NCBI RefSeq assembly: GCF_036245645.1
Contig: NZ_BTPE01000001.1
Location: 429,704-493,703 of the forward strand
Reading direction: 5' to 3'
Source: Algoriphagus taiwanensis
Lineage (GTDB): Bacteria > Bacteroidota > Bacteroidia > Cytophagales > Cyclobacteriaceae
Length of the DNA stretch: 64,000 bases
Made by a program: the position numbers and the translations under genes. Positions 18,952-27,654 of the stretch are shown one piece after another; position 1 is the first letter of the stretch; each line of letters begins with the position of its first letter. The notes below the pieces were generated by a model. It ran no database searches and was not told the origin of the DNA. It saw nothing but the letters and a program-made list of their open reading frames with translations.

Positions 18952-20604
18952 ATGCTACAATCTCTTCAGATATCCAATTATGCCCTTATTGACGAGCTGA
19001 TGATGCAGCCCAGTCCCGGTCTCAGTATGATTACCGGGGAGACAGGAGCAGGTAAGTCTATCATGTTGGGGGCAGTAGGTCTGCTTCTCGGAAATCGTGC
19101 CGATACCAAGGTGCTGCTTTTTGAGGATAAAAAATGTGTCGTTGAAGGGGTCTTTGATTTAAGCGAATATGGGCTTCGGGAATTTTTTGATGCTCAAGAG
19201 CTGGACTATTCTGATTCTTGCATCATCCGAAGGGAGATCAGTCCAAGCGGTAAGTCCCGTTCCTTCGTCAATGATACCCCTGTCCTCCTTGACGTTTTGA
19301 GAGAGTTGGGATCAAAGCTGATGGATGTGCATTCTCAGCATGATACATTGCTCTTGGCAGAGGGTACTTATCAATTGGGGCTAGTAGATGCCTATTCTGG
19401 ATCAGCTGAAGAGTTGAAGACTTACCAAAAGGCTTACAGGAGCTTCAGAAACGCCAAGAAAAGCTTTGAGGAGCTAAAGAAAAAAGCCCTTGATCTTCAA
19501 AAAGAAGCCGATTTCAATCAATTCCAGCTGGATGAGCTGAGTGTTTTGGGATTGCAGGAGGGAGAGCAGAGCGAGTTGGAGTCCACTCAGGAAGTCCTGG
19601 AAAATGCAGAGGAAATCAAGCTGAAGATCAATGAGATGCTTTCTCTTTTTCAGGATGAGCAGTTTGGTGTTTTGCAAGGCTTGGCTCAAATCCAACAGGG
19701 AATGCAGGCTTTGGAGCGCTTGGCCCAGAAGTTTGGAGGGCTCAAAGATCGCTTTCAATCCGTGCACATCGAGCTAAAGGACCTCGTGGAAGGCTTAGGT
19801 GAAGAAGAGAGTCAAGTGGAAGTCGATTTTGAAAAACTGGATGAAATCCGCGATCGACTCAGCAAAATCTATCAACTCCAGAAAAAACATGGAGTAGGCT
19901 CGGTGGAGGATTTGATCAAAATCGAAGCCCAACTTGCAGATCAGGTGTTCCAATTTCAGAATCTGGATGAAACTTTAGAAAAGGCGGAGAAGGAATTTAT
20001 TGCAGCGGAGAAGACCCTGCTTGATTCGGGGCTAAGCCTCAGCAAAAAGCGAAAATCCTGTTTTGTTGATTTTCAGAAATCCTTGGAGAGCCTTCTTACC
20101 GGATTGGGTATGGAAAATGCCCAAATCCGCATCGAGGCGAAAGAGGTATCTCCCGGTCCATCAGGATTGGATGAAGTGGAAATTCTTTTCTCTGCCAATA
20201 AAGGAAGCCAGCCTCAAGCCTTGAAAAAAGTAGCTTCAGGAGGAGAATTTTCCAGATTGCTTTTTGCCATCAAATACCTCATGGCAGATAAGATGTCCTT
20301 GCCAACTTTGATTTTTGATGAAATTGATACTGGGATTTCAGGTGAGGTGGCCTTGCAAATGGTGAAGATGATGAAGGAAATCGCTCAAAATCATCAGGTC
20401 ATTTGTATCACACATTTGCCTCAAGTCGCTGCCAAAGGGGAACTGCATTACTTCGTATTCAAAGACAATTCATCAGATAAAACGCTCTCCAAAATCAAGC
20501 TTTTGGATCAAGAGGAGCGGGTGAAGGAATTGGCCAAAATGATAGCAGGGTCCAGTCCATCCCAAGCAGCGGTGGAGAGTGCCAAAGAGCTATTGGCCAG
20601 TTAA
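18952..20604 (+). CDS. recN: DNA repair protein RecN
   Basis: SMC-like ATPase acting early in double-strand break repair. 550 residues, the usual length. Walker A GETGAGKS at 29-36; long coiled-coil central region (about 155-370); ABC signature region LKKVASGGEFSRLLFAIKY; Walker B LIFDEIDTGISGEVA; and the D-loop histidine segment CITHLPQVAAKGELHYFV. Intact. The gene fits a RecN companion of sbcCD at 34.5-38.8 kb in break repair, although the two loci are not linked. Confidence 0.96.
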   Translation: MLQSLQISNYALIDELMMQPSPGLSMITGETGAGKSIMLGAVGLLLGNRADTKVLLFEDKKCVVEGVFDLSEYGLREFFDAQELDYSDSCIIRREISPSGKSRSFVNDTPVLLDVLRELGSKLMDVHSQHDTLLLAEGTYQLGLVDAYSGSAEELKTYQKAYRSFRNAKKSFEELKKKALDLQKEADFNQFQLDELSVLGLQEGEQSELESTQEVLENAEEIKLKINEMLSLFQDEQFGVLQGLAQIQQGMQALERLAQKFGGLKDRFQSVHIELKDLVEGLGEEESQVEVDFEKLDEIRDRLSKIYQLQKKHGVGSVEDLIKIEAQLADQVFQFQNLDETLEKAEKEFIAAEKTLLDSGLSLSKKRKSCFVDFQKSLESLLTGLGMENAQIRIEAKEVSPGPSGLDEVEILFSANKGSQPQALKKVASGGEFSRLLFAIKYLMADKMSLPTLIFDEIDTGISGEVALQMVKMMKEIAQNHQVICITHLPQVAAKGELHYFVFKDNSSDKTLSKIKLLDQEERVKELAKMIAGSSPSQAAVESAKELLAS

Positions 20605-20668
20605 GGCCGCAAATGGTAAAATTTTAGCTATTTTTACCTGAATTTTTGAACCAACCCAAAAAAGAAAT

Positions 20669-21484
20669 ATGCCAGAAAATTTGCTCAAAGGGAAAGTAGG
20701 GATCATCACAGGTGCACTGGATGAGAATTCCATTGCTTGGAAAACAGCCCTCAAAGTCAAAGAACAAGGAGGGAAGTTTGTCCTGACCAACGCTCCGATT
20801 GCCATGAGAATGGGTGCCATCAAGGAATTGGCCGAGGAGTGCAATACCATTGTCATTCCTGCAGATGCGACTTTGGTAGAAGATATCGAAAAGCTGTACG
20901 CAGAGGCCAGGGAGTTTTTGGGAAGCGATTTTGATTTTCTGCTTCACTCCATCGGGATGTCACCCAATATCCGCAAAGGGAGATCTTATGGAGACCTTAA
21001 CTACGATTGGGCAATGAAATCCTATGATGTATCTGCGATTTCTTTCCATAAGATGATGCATGTAGCTGAGAAAATGGATGTGATGAAGGAGTGGGGATCG
21101 ATTATCGGTCTTTCTTACATCGCTGCACAGCGGGTTTATCCATTCTACACCGATATGGCAGATGCCAAGGCTCTTTTGGAAAGCATTGCGAGAGGATACG
21201 GGTACCGATTAGGGAAACTCAAGAAAGTAAGGGTAAATACCATTTCTCAGTCCCCAACCAAAACTACTGCAGGAACAGGTATCGGAGGTTTTGATTCCTT
21301 CTTCAACTTCGCGGAAGCACTTTCCCCACTTGGGAACGCCTCAGCAGAAGCTTGCGCTGATTACATAGTTACACTCTTTTCCGACCTCACTCGCATGGTC
21401 ACCATGCAGAATCTCTTCCACGATGGAGGCTATTCCTTCACCGGGATTTCTGAAGAGATCATGGACAAGTTCAAGGACCTATAA
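20669..21484 (+). CDS. fabI: Enoyl-ACP reductase (FabI type)
   Basis: NADH-dependent last reduction step of each fatty acid elongation cycle. 271 residues. FabI glycine motif VGIITGALDENSIAWKTAL at the N-terminus, HSIGMSPN in place of the usual HSIAFAP, and the catalytic pair Tyr160-x6-Lys167 (YTDMADAK), the spacing that separates FabI from ordinary short-chain dehydrogenases. It is closed by a strong terminator, so it is probably monocistronic. Confidence 0.95.
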   Translation: MPENLLKGKVGIITGALDENSIAWKTALKVKEQGGKFVLTNAPIAMRMGAIKELAEECNTIVIPADATLVEDIEKLYAEAREFLGSDFDFLLHSIGMSPNIRKGRSYGDLNYDWAMKSYDVSAISFHKMMHVAEKMDVMKEWGSIIGLSYIAAQRVYPFYTDMADAKALLESIARGYGYRLGKLKKVRVNTISQSPTKTTAGTGIGGFDSFFNFAEALSPLGNASAEACADYIVTLFSDLTRMVTMQNLFHDGGYSFTGISEEIMDKFKDL

Positions 21485-21504
21485 GCAAGCCTAGTTTAAA
21501 TAAG

Positions 21505-21539
21505 AGCCCCGCACGATGCATATCCGTGCGGGGCTTTTT
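21505..21539 (+). terminator. Intrinsic terminator of fabI
   Basis: Perfect 11-bp stem (AGCCCCGCACG at 21505-21515 with CGTGCGGGGCT at 21525-21535), 9-nt loop, T-run 21535-21539. Confidence 0.93.
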
Positions 21540-21616
21540 CGTTTTCTCTCATCCCAATTCCTTTTTTTGATTACTGATTTTGGCTTAACTTATCCCTGTA
21601 CAAATCCACCAGCCTC

Positions 21617-23206
21617 ATGTTGAAGAAAATCACCCTACTTGTAATCTCAGTTTTTGCCTGTCAGATTTTGGCTACGGCGCAAATCATGCCTGCTCCGGAC
21701 CGTGCCGAAGGAGATGGACCCTATGATCGCCTGATTATTCGCGGTGTCACTCTGATAGATGGTACCGGTGCACCGCCGATTGGTCCTGTGGATATTGTGG
21801 TTGAAAAAAATCGAATCGCTCAAATTCAAGTAGTGGGCTATCCCGGCCTGCCTATCAATGACAACCGTCGTCCAAAAGCAGATGAAAACACCAAGGTTTT
21901 GGATATGGAGGGTCACTATCTTCTTCCCGGATTAGTGGATATGCATGGGCATATTGGGGGGAGTGGTCAAGGAACGCCTGCAGAATACGTATTCAAACTT
22001 TGGATGGCGCACGGAATCACTACCATTCGTGACCCATCTGCTGGCAATGGATTGGCTTGGGTTTTGGATCAGAAGAAAAAATCTGCTGCCAATCAGATTA
22101 CTGCACCGAGAATTTTAGCCTACACTTCCTTTGGACAAGGTGCAGAAAAGCCCATCACCACAGCTGAACAAGCCAAATCCTGGGTTAATGAAAATAAAGC
22201 CAAAGGTGCTGATGGAATCAAATTTTTCGGAGCGAGTCCGGAAGTGATGCAAGCTGCCATCTCTGAAAACAAGCGGATAGGTCTTCGATCAGCCATGCAC
22301 CATCAGCAATTGGATGTGGCCCGCTGGAACGTATTGAATTCTGCAAGAGCTGGATTGACCTCCATGGAGCATTGGTATGGGCTACCTGAGGCTCTTTTCC
22401 AGGATCGTACCATTCAGGATTTCCGCTTGGATTACAATTATCAGAATGAGCAGCACCGCTTCGGTGAAGCCGGAAAGCTTTGGAAGCAAGCCGCACCACC
22501 CTATTCTGAGCATTGGAATAAGGTAATGAATGAGCTCTTGGAATTGGATTTTACCCTTGATCCTACATTCAATATCTACGAAGCCAACCGCGACTTGATG
22601 CGAGCAAGAACTCAGGAATGGCATGAAGTGTACACGCTACCTTCTCTTTGGAGATTTTATGCTCCGAGCAGGCAGTCCCATGGTTCCTACTGGTTTGATT
22701 GGACGACGGAGGAAGAAGTTCAGTGGAAAGAAAATTATAAGCTGTGGATGACCTTTGTCAATGAATACAAAAATCGGGGTGGCAGGGTCACGGCAGGCTC
22801 GGATTCAGGTTTTATTTACCAATTGTATGGCTTTGCTTATATCCGGGAATTGGAACTGCTCAGAGAAGCAGGTTTTCATCCTTTGGAGGTACTTCGCAGT
22901 GCTACTTTGTATGGAGCGGAGGCCTTAGGAATGGAAAAGGAAATCGGATCTGTAGAAGTGGGGAAATTGGCTGATTTTGTGATTTTGGAAGAAAACCCGC
23001 TTCAGAACCTTAAAGTGCTCTACGGGACAGGTTCAATTCGGATAGATGAAAACAATCAGCCTGTCCGAGTGGGTGGTGTGAAATATACCGTGAAAGACGG
23101 GATTGTTTACGATGCTAAGCAGCTTTTGGAGGATGTAAAGCAAATTGTAGATGAGCATAAGGCAAGAGAAAATGCTCGGCTGAAGCAGCCTGGACTGGAT
23201 TGGTAA
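21617..23206 (+). CDS. Exported amidohydrolase-family protein
   Basis: 529 residues with a signal peptide (LLVISVFACQILATAQ), so periplasmic. The amidohydrolase fold is shown by the N-terminal beta domain (VTLIDGTGAPPIGPVDIVVEKNRI), the metal motif HxH in LVDMHGHIGG, a likely bridging region around GADGIKFFG, a histidine segment SAMHHQQLD, and the C-terminal aspartate in TAGSDSGF. The closing segment SVEVGKLADFVILEENPLQNLKVL is typical of imidazolonepropionase-like amidohydrolases. The substrate cannot be told; family members cleave cyclic amides, dipeptides or organophosphates. Confidence 0.92.
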   Translation: MLKKITLLVISVFACQILATAQIMPAPDRAEGDGPYDRLIIRGVTLIDGTGAPPIGPVDIVVEKNRIAQIQVVGYPGLPINDNRRPKADENTKVLDMEGHYLLPGLVDMHGHIGGSGQGTPAEYVFKLWMAHGITTIRDPSAGNGLAWVLDQKKKSAANQITAPRILAYTSFGQGAEKPITTAEQAKSWVNENKAKGADGIKFFGASPEVMQAAISENKRIGLRSAMHHQQLDVARWNVLNSARAGLTSMEHWYGLPEALFQDRTIQDFRLDYNYQNEQHRFGEAGKLWKQAAPPYSEHWNKVMNELLELDFTLDPTFNIYEANRDLMRARTQEWHEVYTLPSLWRFYAPSRQSHGSYWFDWTTEEEVQWKENYKLWMTFVNEYKNRGGRVTAGSDSGFIYQLYGFAYIRELELLREAGFHPLEVLRSATLYGAEALGMEKEIGSVEVGKLADFVILEENPLQNLKVLYGTGSIRIDENNQPVRVGGVKYTVKDGIVYDAKQLLEDVKQIVDEHKARENARLKQPGLDW

Positions 23207-23273
23207 ATTTGCCATTCTAGGGTTTCGGCCCCTCAAATCATTTTAGAGAAAATAAATATAAACCCAATCAACT

Positions 23274-24074
23274 ATGCCCTTTCAAGAAGCCAATGGAGTA
23301 AACCTTTATTATGAAGAGAAAGGAAATGGAAAGGAAGTCGTCCTCTTTTCTCATGGGCTGCTTTGGAGTCATAAAATGTTTGCTGCTCAAGTGGAAGTTC
23401 TTTCTAAATCCTACCGGGTGATTGCCTATGACCATCGGGGACAAGGGCAAAGTGAATCCAAGGGGCCATTTGATATGGACACCGTAGCAGAAGATGCAGC
23501 GGCTCTGATAGAAAACCTTGGATTGGGAAAAGTACATTTTGCAGGGCTGTCTATGGGTGGTTTTGTGGGAATGCGCTTGGCGGCCAGAAGGCCTGAATTG
23601 ATCAAGAGTCTGATTTTGATGGAAACCAGTGCCAACGCCGAGCCCGTAGAGAATCTTCCCAAATACAAAACGCTAAATGGGATTGTAAAGTGGTTGGGAG
23701 TGATAGCCCCGGTGGCAAATAAAGTCATGCCGATCATGTTTGCAGAATCTTGGCTCACCAATCCGTCTAATTCAGCAGCCATCAAGCATTGGAAGAAAGA
23801 GGTAATGGCAAACAAAAAGTCCATCACCGGTCCCGTCGAAGGGGTGATTTACAGAAAAGGAGTAGAGGATGAATTAGCGAAAATTACCTGTCCTACATTA
23901 ATCATGGTAGGAGATGAAGATGTGGCTACCAAACCGGAAAAAGCCAAGTTCATCCAAATGGGAATAACCGGAGCAGTGCTTCACCGAATTCCCGGAGCTG
24001 GACATAGTAGCTGCATAGAGAAACCCGAGGTGGTTAATCAATTGCTCATCGACTGGCTAAAAGCTAATGCATAA
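23274..24074 (+). CDS. Alpha/beta-fold hydrolase
   Basis: 266 residues, no signal peptide, so cytoplasmic. Oxyanion motif SHGLL (about 26-30), DHRGQGQS, nucleophile elbow GLSMGG with Ser93, Asp in LIMVGDEDVATKP, and catalytic His in PGAGHSSCIEKP: the full triad is present. It resembles 3-oxoadipate enol-lactonase or non-heme haloperoxidase-like esterases, but its substrate is not shown. It ends at a bidirectional terminator shared with the convergent GH16 gene. Confidence 0.9.
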   Translation: MPFQEANGVNLYYEEKGNGKEVVLFSHGLLWSHKMFAAQVEVLSKSYRVIAYDHRGQGQSESKGPFDMDTVAEDAAALIENLGLGKVHFAGLSMGGFVGMRLAARRPELIKSLILMETSANAEPVENLPKYKTLNGIVKWLGVIAPVANKVMPIMFAESWLTNPSNSAAIKHWKKEVMANKKSITGPVEGVIYRKGVEDELAKITCPTLIMVGDEDVATKPEKAKFIQMGITGAVLHRIPGAGHSSCIEKPEVVNQLLIDWLKANA

Positions 24075-24100
24075 AAAAAAGCCCCTCGGGGCTTTTTTTT
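24073..24100. terminator. Bidirectional terminator between convergent genes
   Basis: Eight A (24073-24080), GCCCC-TC-GGGGC core, then eight T (24093-24100); works as A/T-flanked hairpin on both strands. It serves the alpha/beta hydrolase on plus and GH16 on minus. Confidence 0.88.
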
Positions 24101-24962
24101 AGTTTTTCTGAAATACTCTAACGTAGTCCACTATCATATGCTGAGGGAAACTGGTCGAGCTATTCGGAGATCCTGGCCAATCACCGCCTACTGCCACGTT
24201 GAAAATAAAAAAGAAGCTTCTTCTAAATTCATCCAACTGTTCAGGTGTAGTATCGATCACATGGTATTGTTTGTTATCAATAAACCACCGGATCGAACTG
24301 GCATCCCACTCGATAGAATACACGTGGAATTGGTCTGCGAGAGTCCCTGAAGGCAGGGAATATTGCCCTCCAAACTGTGCCCGGTTTCCATCTTGCTGCC
24401 AGTGAACAGTGCCATGAACAGTTTTTTCTCTCCCTTGACCACCGATCATTTCCATGATGTCGATTTCTCCACAGGCTGGCCAACCGACAGTTCTAAAGTT
24501 GGCTCCCAGCATCCATAGGGCAGGCCACAAGCCTTGGCCTTTGGGCAACACTGCACGGATGTCTACCCTGCCGTATCTGAATTGCTTTTTGTTTTCTGTG
24601 ATAATTCGGGATGAAGTGTATTCACTCCCAGAAAAGGATTCTTTTTTCGCTGTGATAATCAGATGACCTCTTTCAACAGAAGTGTTTTGGGAGCGATAGT
24701 GCTGGAGTTCATTGTTTCCCCATCCATTTTGGCCTTTTCCTGTTTCATGAGTCCAAGCAGAAAGGTCCAAACTATTGCCATTGAACTCATCTTCCCATAC
24801 CAAATTCATCCCAGGGTAGGATGAAGGGGAGGTAAAGCCTGCAGTGGGAATAAAAACTTCGGTTGAGCCTGTAGAGCCAGTACCTGGGTTTTCATCCTCG
24901 GAGGAGCAACCTATAAAGCCTAAAAGTAAGCTAGCAAAAAGATAAGGGGTAAATTGTTTCAT
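24099..24962 (-). CDS. Glycoside hydrolase family 16 beta-glucanase, lipoprotein
   Basis: Predicted to cut beta-1,3 or mixed beta-1,3/1,4-glucans such as laminarin. 287 residues. Lipobox at LLGFIGC with Cys19, then a Ser/Gly/Thr-rich linker to about 50, then the GH16 domain from LVWEDEFNGNSLD. The active-site signature EIDIME is complete: Glu166 (nucleophile), Asp168 and Glu171 (acid/base). Lipidation suggests the cell surface. It follows the duplicated-domain lipoprotein on the same strand, with a hairpin between them. No SusC/SusD pair is in view, so it is a small glucan locus and not a full polysaccharide utilisation locus. Confidence 0.94.
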   Translation of the reverse strand: MKQFTPYLFASLLLGFIGCSSEDENPGTGSTGSTEVFIPTAGFTSPSSYPGMNLVWEDEFNGNSLDLSAWTHETGKGQNGWGNNELQHYRSQNTSVERGHLIITAKKESFSGSEYTSSRIITENKKQFRYGRVDIRAVLPKGQGLWPALWMLGANFRTVGWPACGEIDIMEMIGGQGREKTVHGTVHWQQDGNRAQFGGQYSLPSGTLADQFHVYSIEWDASSIRWFIDNKQYHVIDTTPEQLDEFRRSFFFIFNVAVGGDWPGSPNSSTSFPQHMIVDYVRVFQKN

Positions 24963-24989
24963 GGAATTTTAGGTTAAATGAAGCGAAAT

Positions 24990-25019
24990 GAAAGGGCGTC
25001 AATTGAATGACGCCCTTTC
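24990..25019 (-). terminator. Hairpin between the duplicated-domain lipoprotein and GH16 genes
   Basis: Perfect 11-bp stem (24990-25000 with 25009-25019), 8-nt loop. On the minus strand it is followed by a weak T-rich stretch. It may terminate most transcripts of the upstream lipoprotein gene or protect an mRNA end within the two-gene unit. Confidence 0.7.
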
Positions 25020-25033
25020 GACTTATCAACTGC

Positions 25034-26440
25034 TTATTCAGAAATTAGTTTGAATGTCCACCAAACTCCACTTCCTGTTTCAATGTGGAGGGTCATCTTT
25101 TTCACACCACCAGACTCAGTGAGGCTGATTACTTTGTAGGTAACACTGTCAGGGACATCGACATTAGGAAGCTCGCCAGCATTCACCGCCTTTGGCAGTG
25201 CGACATGGGCTCCTGCGCCAATAAGTGTGAGAGAAGTTCCGTCAAAAGTATAGGTGTAAGTGCCACTGCCATCATGAGGGGCTACAGGAGCTCCACATGC
25301 ATCTGCCGCGACTCCTTGCCAAGCCTCAAGCCACGTTTGGTCACCCATTTCATAGGAGAAGCTTCCGTCAGCACCAAATGTGTAAACATCATCGAAGAAA
25401 CAGGCTCTGGTGGTCACGTCTGCTGCAGAATTGGCAAACCACTCTGTGCTACCTTCTGTCGGTCCTACTCCAAATGAACCGGCAATCGGTTCCATTTTCC
25501 AGTCTCCTACTAAGGACACTTCCTCTCCGCCACCGATTTCTCCTGAGATGAGTTTGAAATCCCACCAAACACCAGCACCGGCTTCAATTCTCAAAGTCAT
25601 TCTTCTGGTATTGCCATCTTGTACAGGGTCTACGATAGTATAGGTGATTTCATCCTGAGCTGGTACACCATTTGAAATCTCACCTGCATTATGAACTTTC
25701 GCCAATCCGATAAATGCGCCTTCTCCACTTACAGTAAGTGTATTGCCAGCGTAGGAATACTGATAAGAACCTTTGCCATCAAATGGAGCCACTGGAGTAC
25801 CGCACTGGTCAGAGCCGACACCTTGCCAAGTTTCTAACCAAGTCTGGTCACCCATTTCGATTTTAAATGAACCATCAGCACCGAAAGTGTAGGTGTCATC
25901 ATAAAAACAAGCTCTTGTAGTAACATCACCTTGGGATATGGAAAACCATTCTCCGTTTCCTGGGCCTGGGCCTACCGCTAATGATCCGGCTACAGGTTCC
26001 ATTTGCCAAGTACCTGTGATATCGAAGGCTGGTCGAAGGGAAGCCACAGTAAAGCTCCGCACCGTTGAGGTTGCATTGCCGTTGGTGTCTCGAACAGTCA
26101 AATCGAGTGTGTAGTCTCCTGGTTCGAATCCACCGGGAACAGAGATCGTCACCGTCGCATTGTCTGTGGTCAAAGTCTCAGAACCGGACAACACAACTGC
26201 GCCTCCACGGATAAAATCATAGGAAAGCGACTCCAAAGTACTGATAGAAGATCCTTCTACTCCATCAGATAATACTATTTCCATACGGAAATCCTGCCCT
26301 TCTACTAGTCCACTGGTGATAGGTCTTAATGTAATAGAAGGAGGAGTATCCACCACTGGTGGAAACTCATAATTGTCACATGCCCAGACTCCTGTGATCA
26401 GAGTGAAAAGCATCAATAGTTTGGTGTATTGGGTTTTCAT
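25034..26440 (-). CDS. Surface lipoprotein with two copies of a GH16-associated domain
   Basis: 468 residues. Signal peptide with lipobox (LITGVWACDNYEFPP, Cys at about 21). Residues about 30-135 resemble an Ig-like domain (DYTLDLTVRDTNGNATS). Then two homologous domains of about 160 residues: copy one from ITGTWQMEPVAGSLAVGPG (about 142), copy two from LVGDWKMEPIAGSFGVGP (about 315). Both share DVTTRACF, YTFGADGSF, MGDQTWLE-WQGV, a second cysteine (CG-PVAP) and end in VWW-FKLIS. I recall this domain in marine Bacteroidota proteins linked to beta-glucan use, but cannot name a family; glucan binding is inference from the adjacent GH16 gene. Confidence 0.85.
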   Translation of the reverse strand: MKTQYTKLLMLFTLITGVWACDNYEFPPVVDTPPSITLRPITSGLVEGQDFRMEIVLSDGVEGSSISTLESLSYDFIRGGAVVLSGSETLTTDNATVTISVPGGFEPGDYTLDLTVRDTNGNATSTVRSFTVASLRPAFDITGTWQMEPVAGSLAVGPGPGNGEWFSISQGDVTTRACFYDDTYTFGADGSFKIEMGDQTWLETWQGVGSDQCGTPVAPFDGKGSYQYSYAGNTLTVSGEGAFIGLAKVHNAGEISNGVPAQDEITYTIVDPVQDGNTRRMTLRIEAGAGVWWDFKLISGEIGGGEEVSLVGDWKMEPIAGSFGVGPTEGSTEWFANSAADVTTRACFFDDVYTFGADGSFSYEMGDQTWLEAWQGVAADACGAPVAPHDGSGTYTYTFDGTSLTLIGAGAHVALPKAVNAGELPNVDVPDSVTYKVISLTESGGVKKMTLHIETGSGVWWTFKLISE

Positions 26441-26673
26441 AATTTTTTTGAATTTGAACCCAATCTCTAGTTATTAATCTGGAGCCCCAAAAATCGGACT
26501 GCATCTTCATTTCATCAGGCTTTAAAAAGGACTACATCAAAAACTCATCAAGATGGAGTAAAATACATTTTCTGCGATTTTGAGGCAGTTTTTTTAAGGT
26601 CATGCACTTCGTCAGTTAGATCAAAAACAGAAGTAGATTTTAGAGCCTTTTCTTTGAAAGAAAAAAGCGTTTG

Positions 26674-26695
26674 ATGAATCCTTAGTAGGATTCAT
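26674..26695. repeat. Perfect hairpin upstream of the lipoprotein gene
   Basis: ATGAATCCT-tagt-AGGATTCAT: 9-bp stem, 4-nt loop, about 235 bases upstream of the minus-strand lipoprotein start. No T-run follows, so an operator or RNA structure is more likely than a terminator. Confidence 0.45.
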
Positions 26696-26772
26696 TTCTT
26701 GTTACTTGGCATTGTTGATGTTGAAATAGCCGGTTTTCTGGCTTTCCCCGTGGGAAAAGAGGTTAGATTGGC

Positions 26773-26807
26773 AAAAAAAACCTCAGTGAATTTTCGCTGA
26801 GGTTTTT
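26773..26807. terminator. Bidirectional-type terminator after the OmpA/small-secreted operon
   Basis: A-run 26773-26780, stem CCTCAG (26781-26786) with CTGAGG (26797-26802) extended by A-T pairs, T-run 26803-26807. It lies about 150 bases past the stop of the minus-strand gene at 26955. Confidence 0.75.
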
Positions 26808-26954
26808 GATGATTTGGTTACCAAACGTGGGTTGAAAGAAGTTATCGATTAGGAGCCAGTTCTTTCAGTTTTAATTCAGTTATTCCATAGATTTTTGGGT
26901 TTTGCCAATCCAATTAAATTTCTTTAAAGTTTCCGTGGGTTAGCATATCTCAGC

Positions 26955-27638
26955 TTAATTCGTCAATTCTTCCAGCCTTATCGATTTTATTGAGAATTCC
27001 TGCATGGCGTCTCTATTTTTACCTCTATTCGGAATAATCGCTGGACTGAAATCAATAATCTGTTTGCCGGTGAACGAATTATTAAAGAGGACAATGAGTT
27101 CACTGCTGTTGGAAGGCCATCCTATTCTAAATTCGCTGGTTCCGATTCTAAATAGGACGGTCGTTCCTTCTGGAAAAGCCTTGGGCTCAATCCCGAATAT
27201 CAATTTATAGTCTTTACCTTCCAATAAGTTGACTGCAAGTCTTGAGCTATACGTGTAGTAATCATAGTCAACATTGATGATATATTTGACGTTGGGGGTC
27301 ATGATGAATGCTGACGGTGTGTATGTTCCCCATAAAGTAAGTTCCATACCTGGATCATATGGCTTTTTTGGCGTGATTTCCCAATATTTTTGCCTACTTC
27401 TCTCTAAATCTTCCGGACTGAATCCAATGATCGGAAAATTGTTAATGTCAACTTCACTTATAGATTTTGGTGGTTCAACCTTGGATAATCTCCCTGCTTT
27501 GATTTGCTGTGTATTCAGTTGTGTTTTACTCAAAGATTGATTTGGAATGCTTGATTTGGTCTTGGTGCTGAATTGGGCATACGAATACACCGGGGCTATG
27601 AGCAACACCACAAAGATGATTTTCAAAAGTGCTTTCAT
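26955..27638 (-). CDS. Small secreted protein of unknown function, partner of the OmpA-family gene
   Basis: 227 residues with a signal peptide (LLKIIFVVLLIAPVYSYAQ). The rest is beta-rich (MELTLWGTYTPSAFIMTPNVKYI, FIMTPNVKYIINVDYDYYTY, TTVLFRIGTSEFRIGW) without a recognised domain or cysteines. It starts 16 bases after the stop of the OmpA-family gene on the same strand, so the two are co-transcribed and probably act together at the envelope. No better idea of function. Confidence 0.7.
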   Translation of the reverse strand: MKALLKIIFVVLLIAPVYSYAQFSTKTKSSIPNQSLSKTQLNTQQIKAGRLSKVEPPKSISEVDINNFPIIGFSPEDLERSRQKYWEITPKKPYDPGMELTLWGTYTPSAFIMTPNVKYIINVDYDYYTYSSRLAVNLLEGKDYKLIFGIEPKAFPEGTTVLFRIGTSEFRIGWPSNSSELIVLFNNSFTGKQIIDFSPAIIPNRGKNRDAMQEFSIKSIRLEELTN

Positions 27639-27654
27639 GATTTGTGTTTTTTGG

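Larger units (their letters stand above)
26441..26954. other. Intergenic region, no gene seen
   Basis: 514 bases without a credible ORF. It must hold the promoter of the minus-strand lipoprotein gene, but I see no good TAnnTTTG match there. It contains a 9-bp hairpin (26674-26695) and the terminator at 26773-26807. Confidence 0.6.

Noticed and set aside
26121..26140. GGTTCGAATC, a tRNA T-loop-like string
   Set aside because: It lies inside the duplicated-domain lipoprotein gene and no acceptor or anticodon arms surround it.
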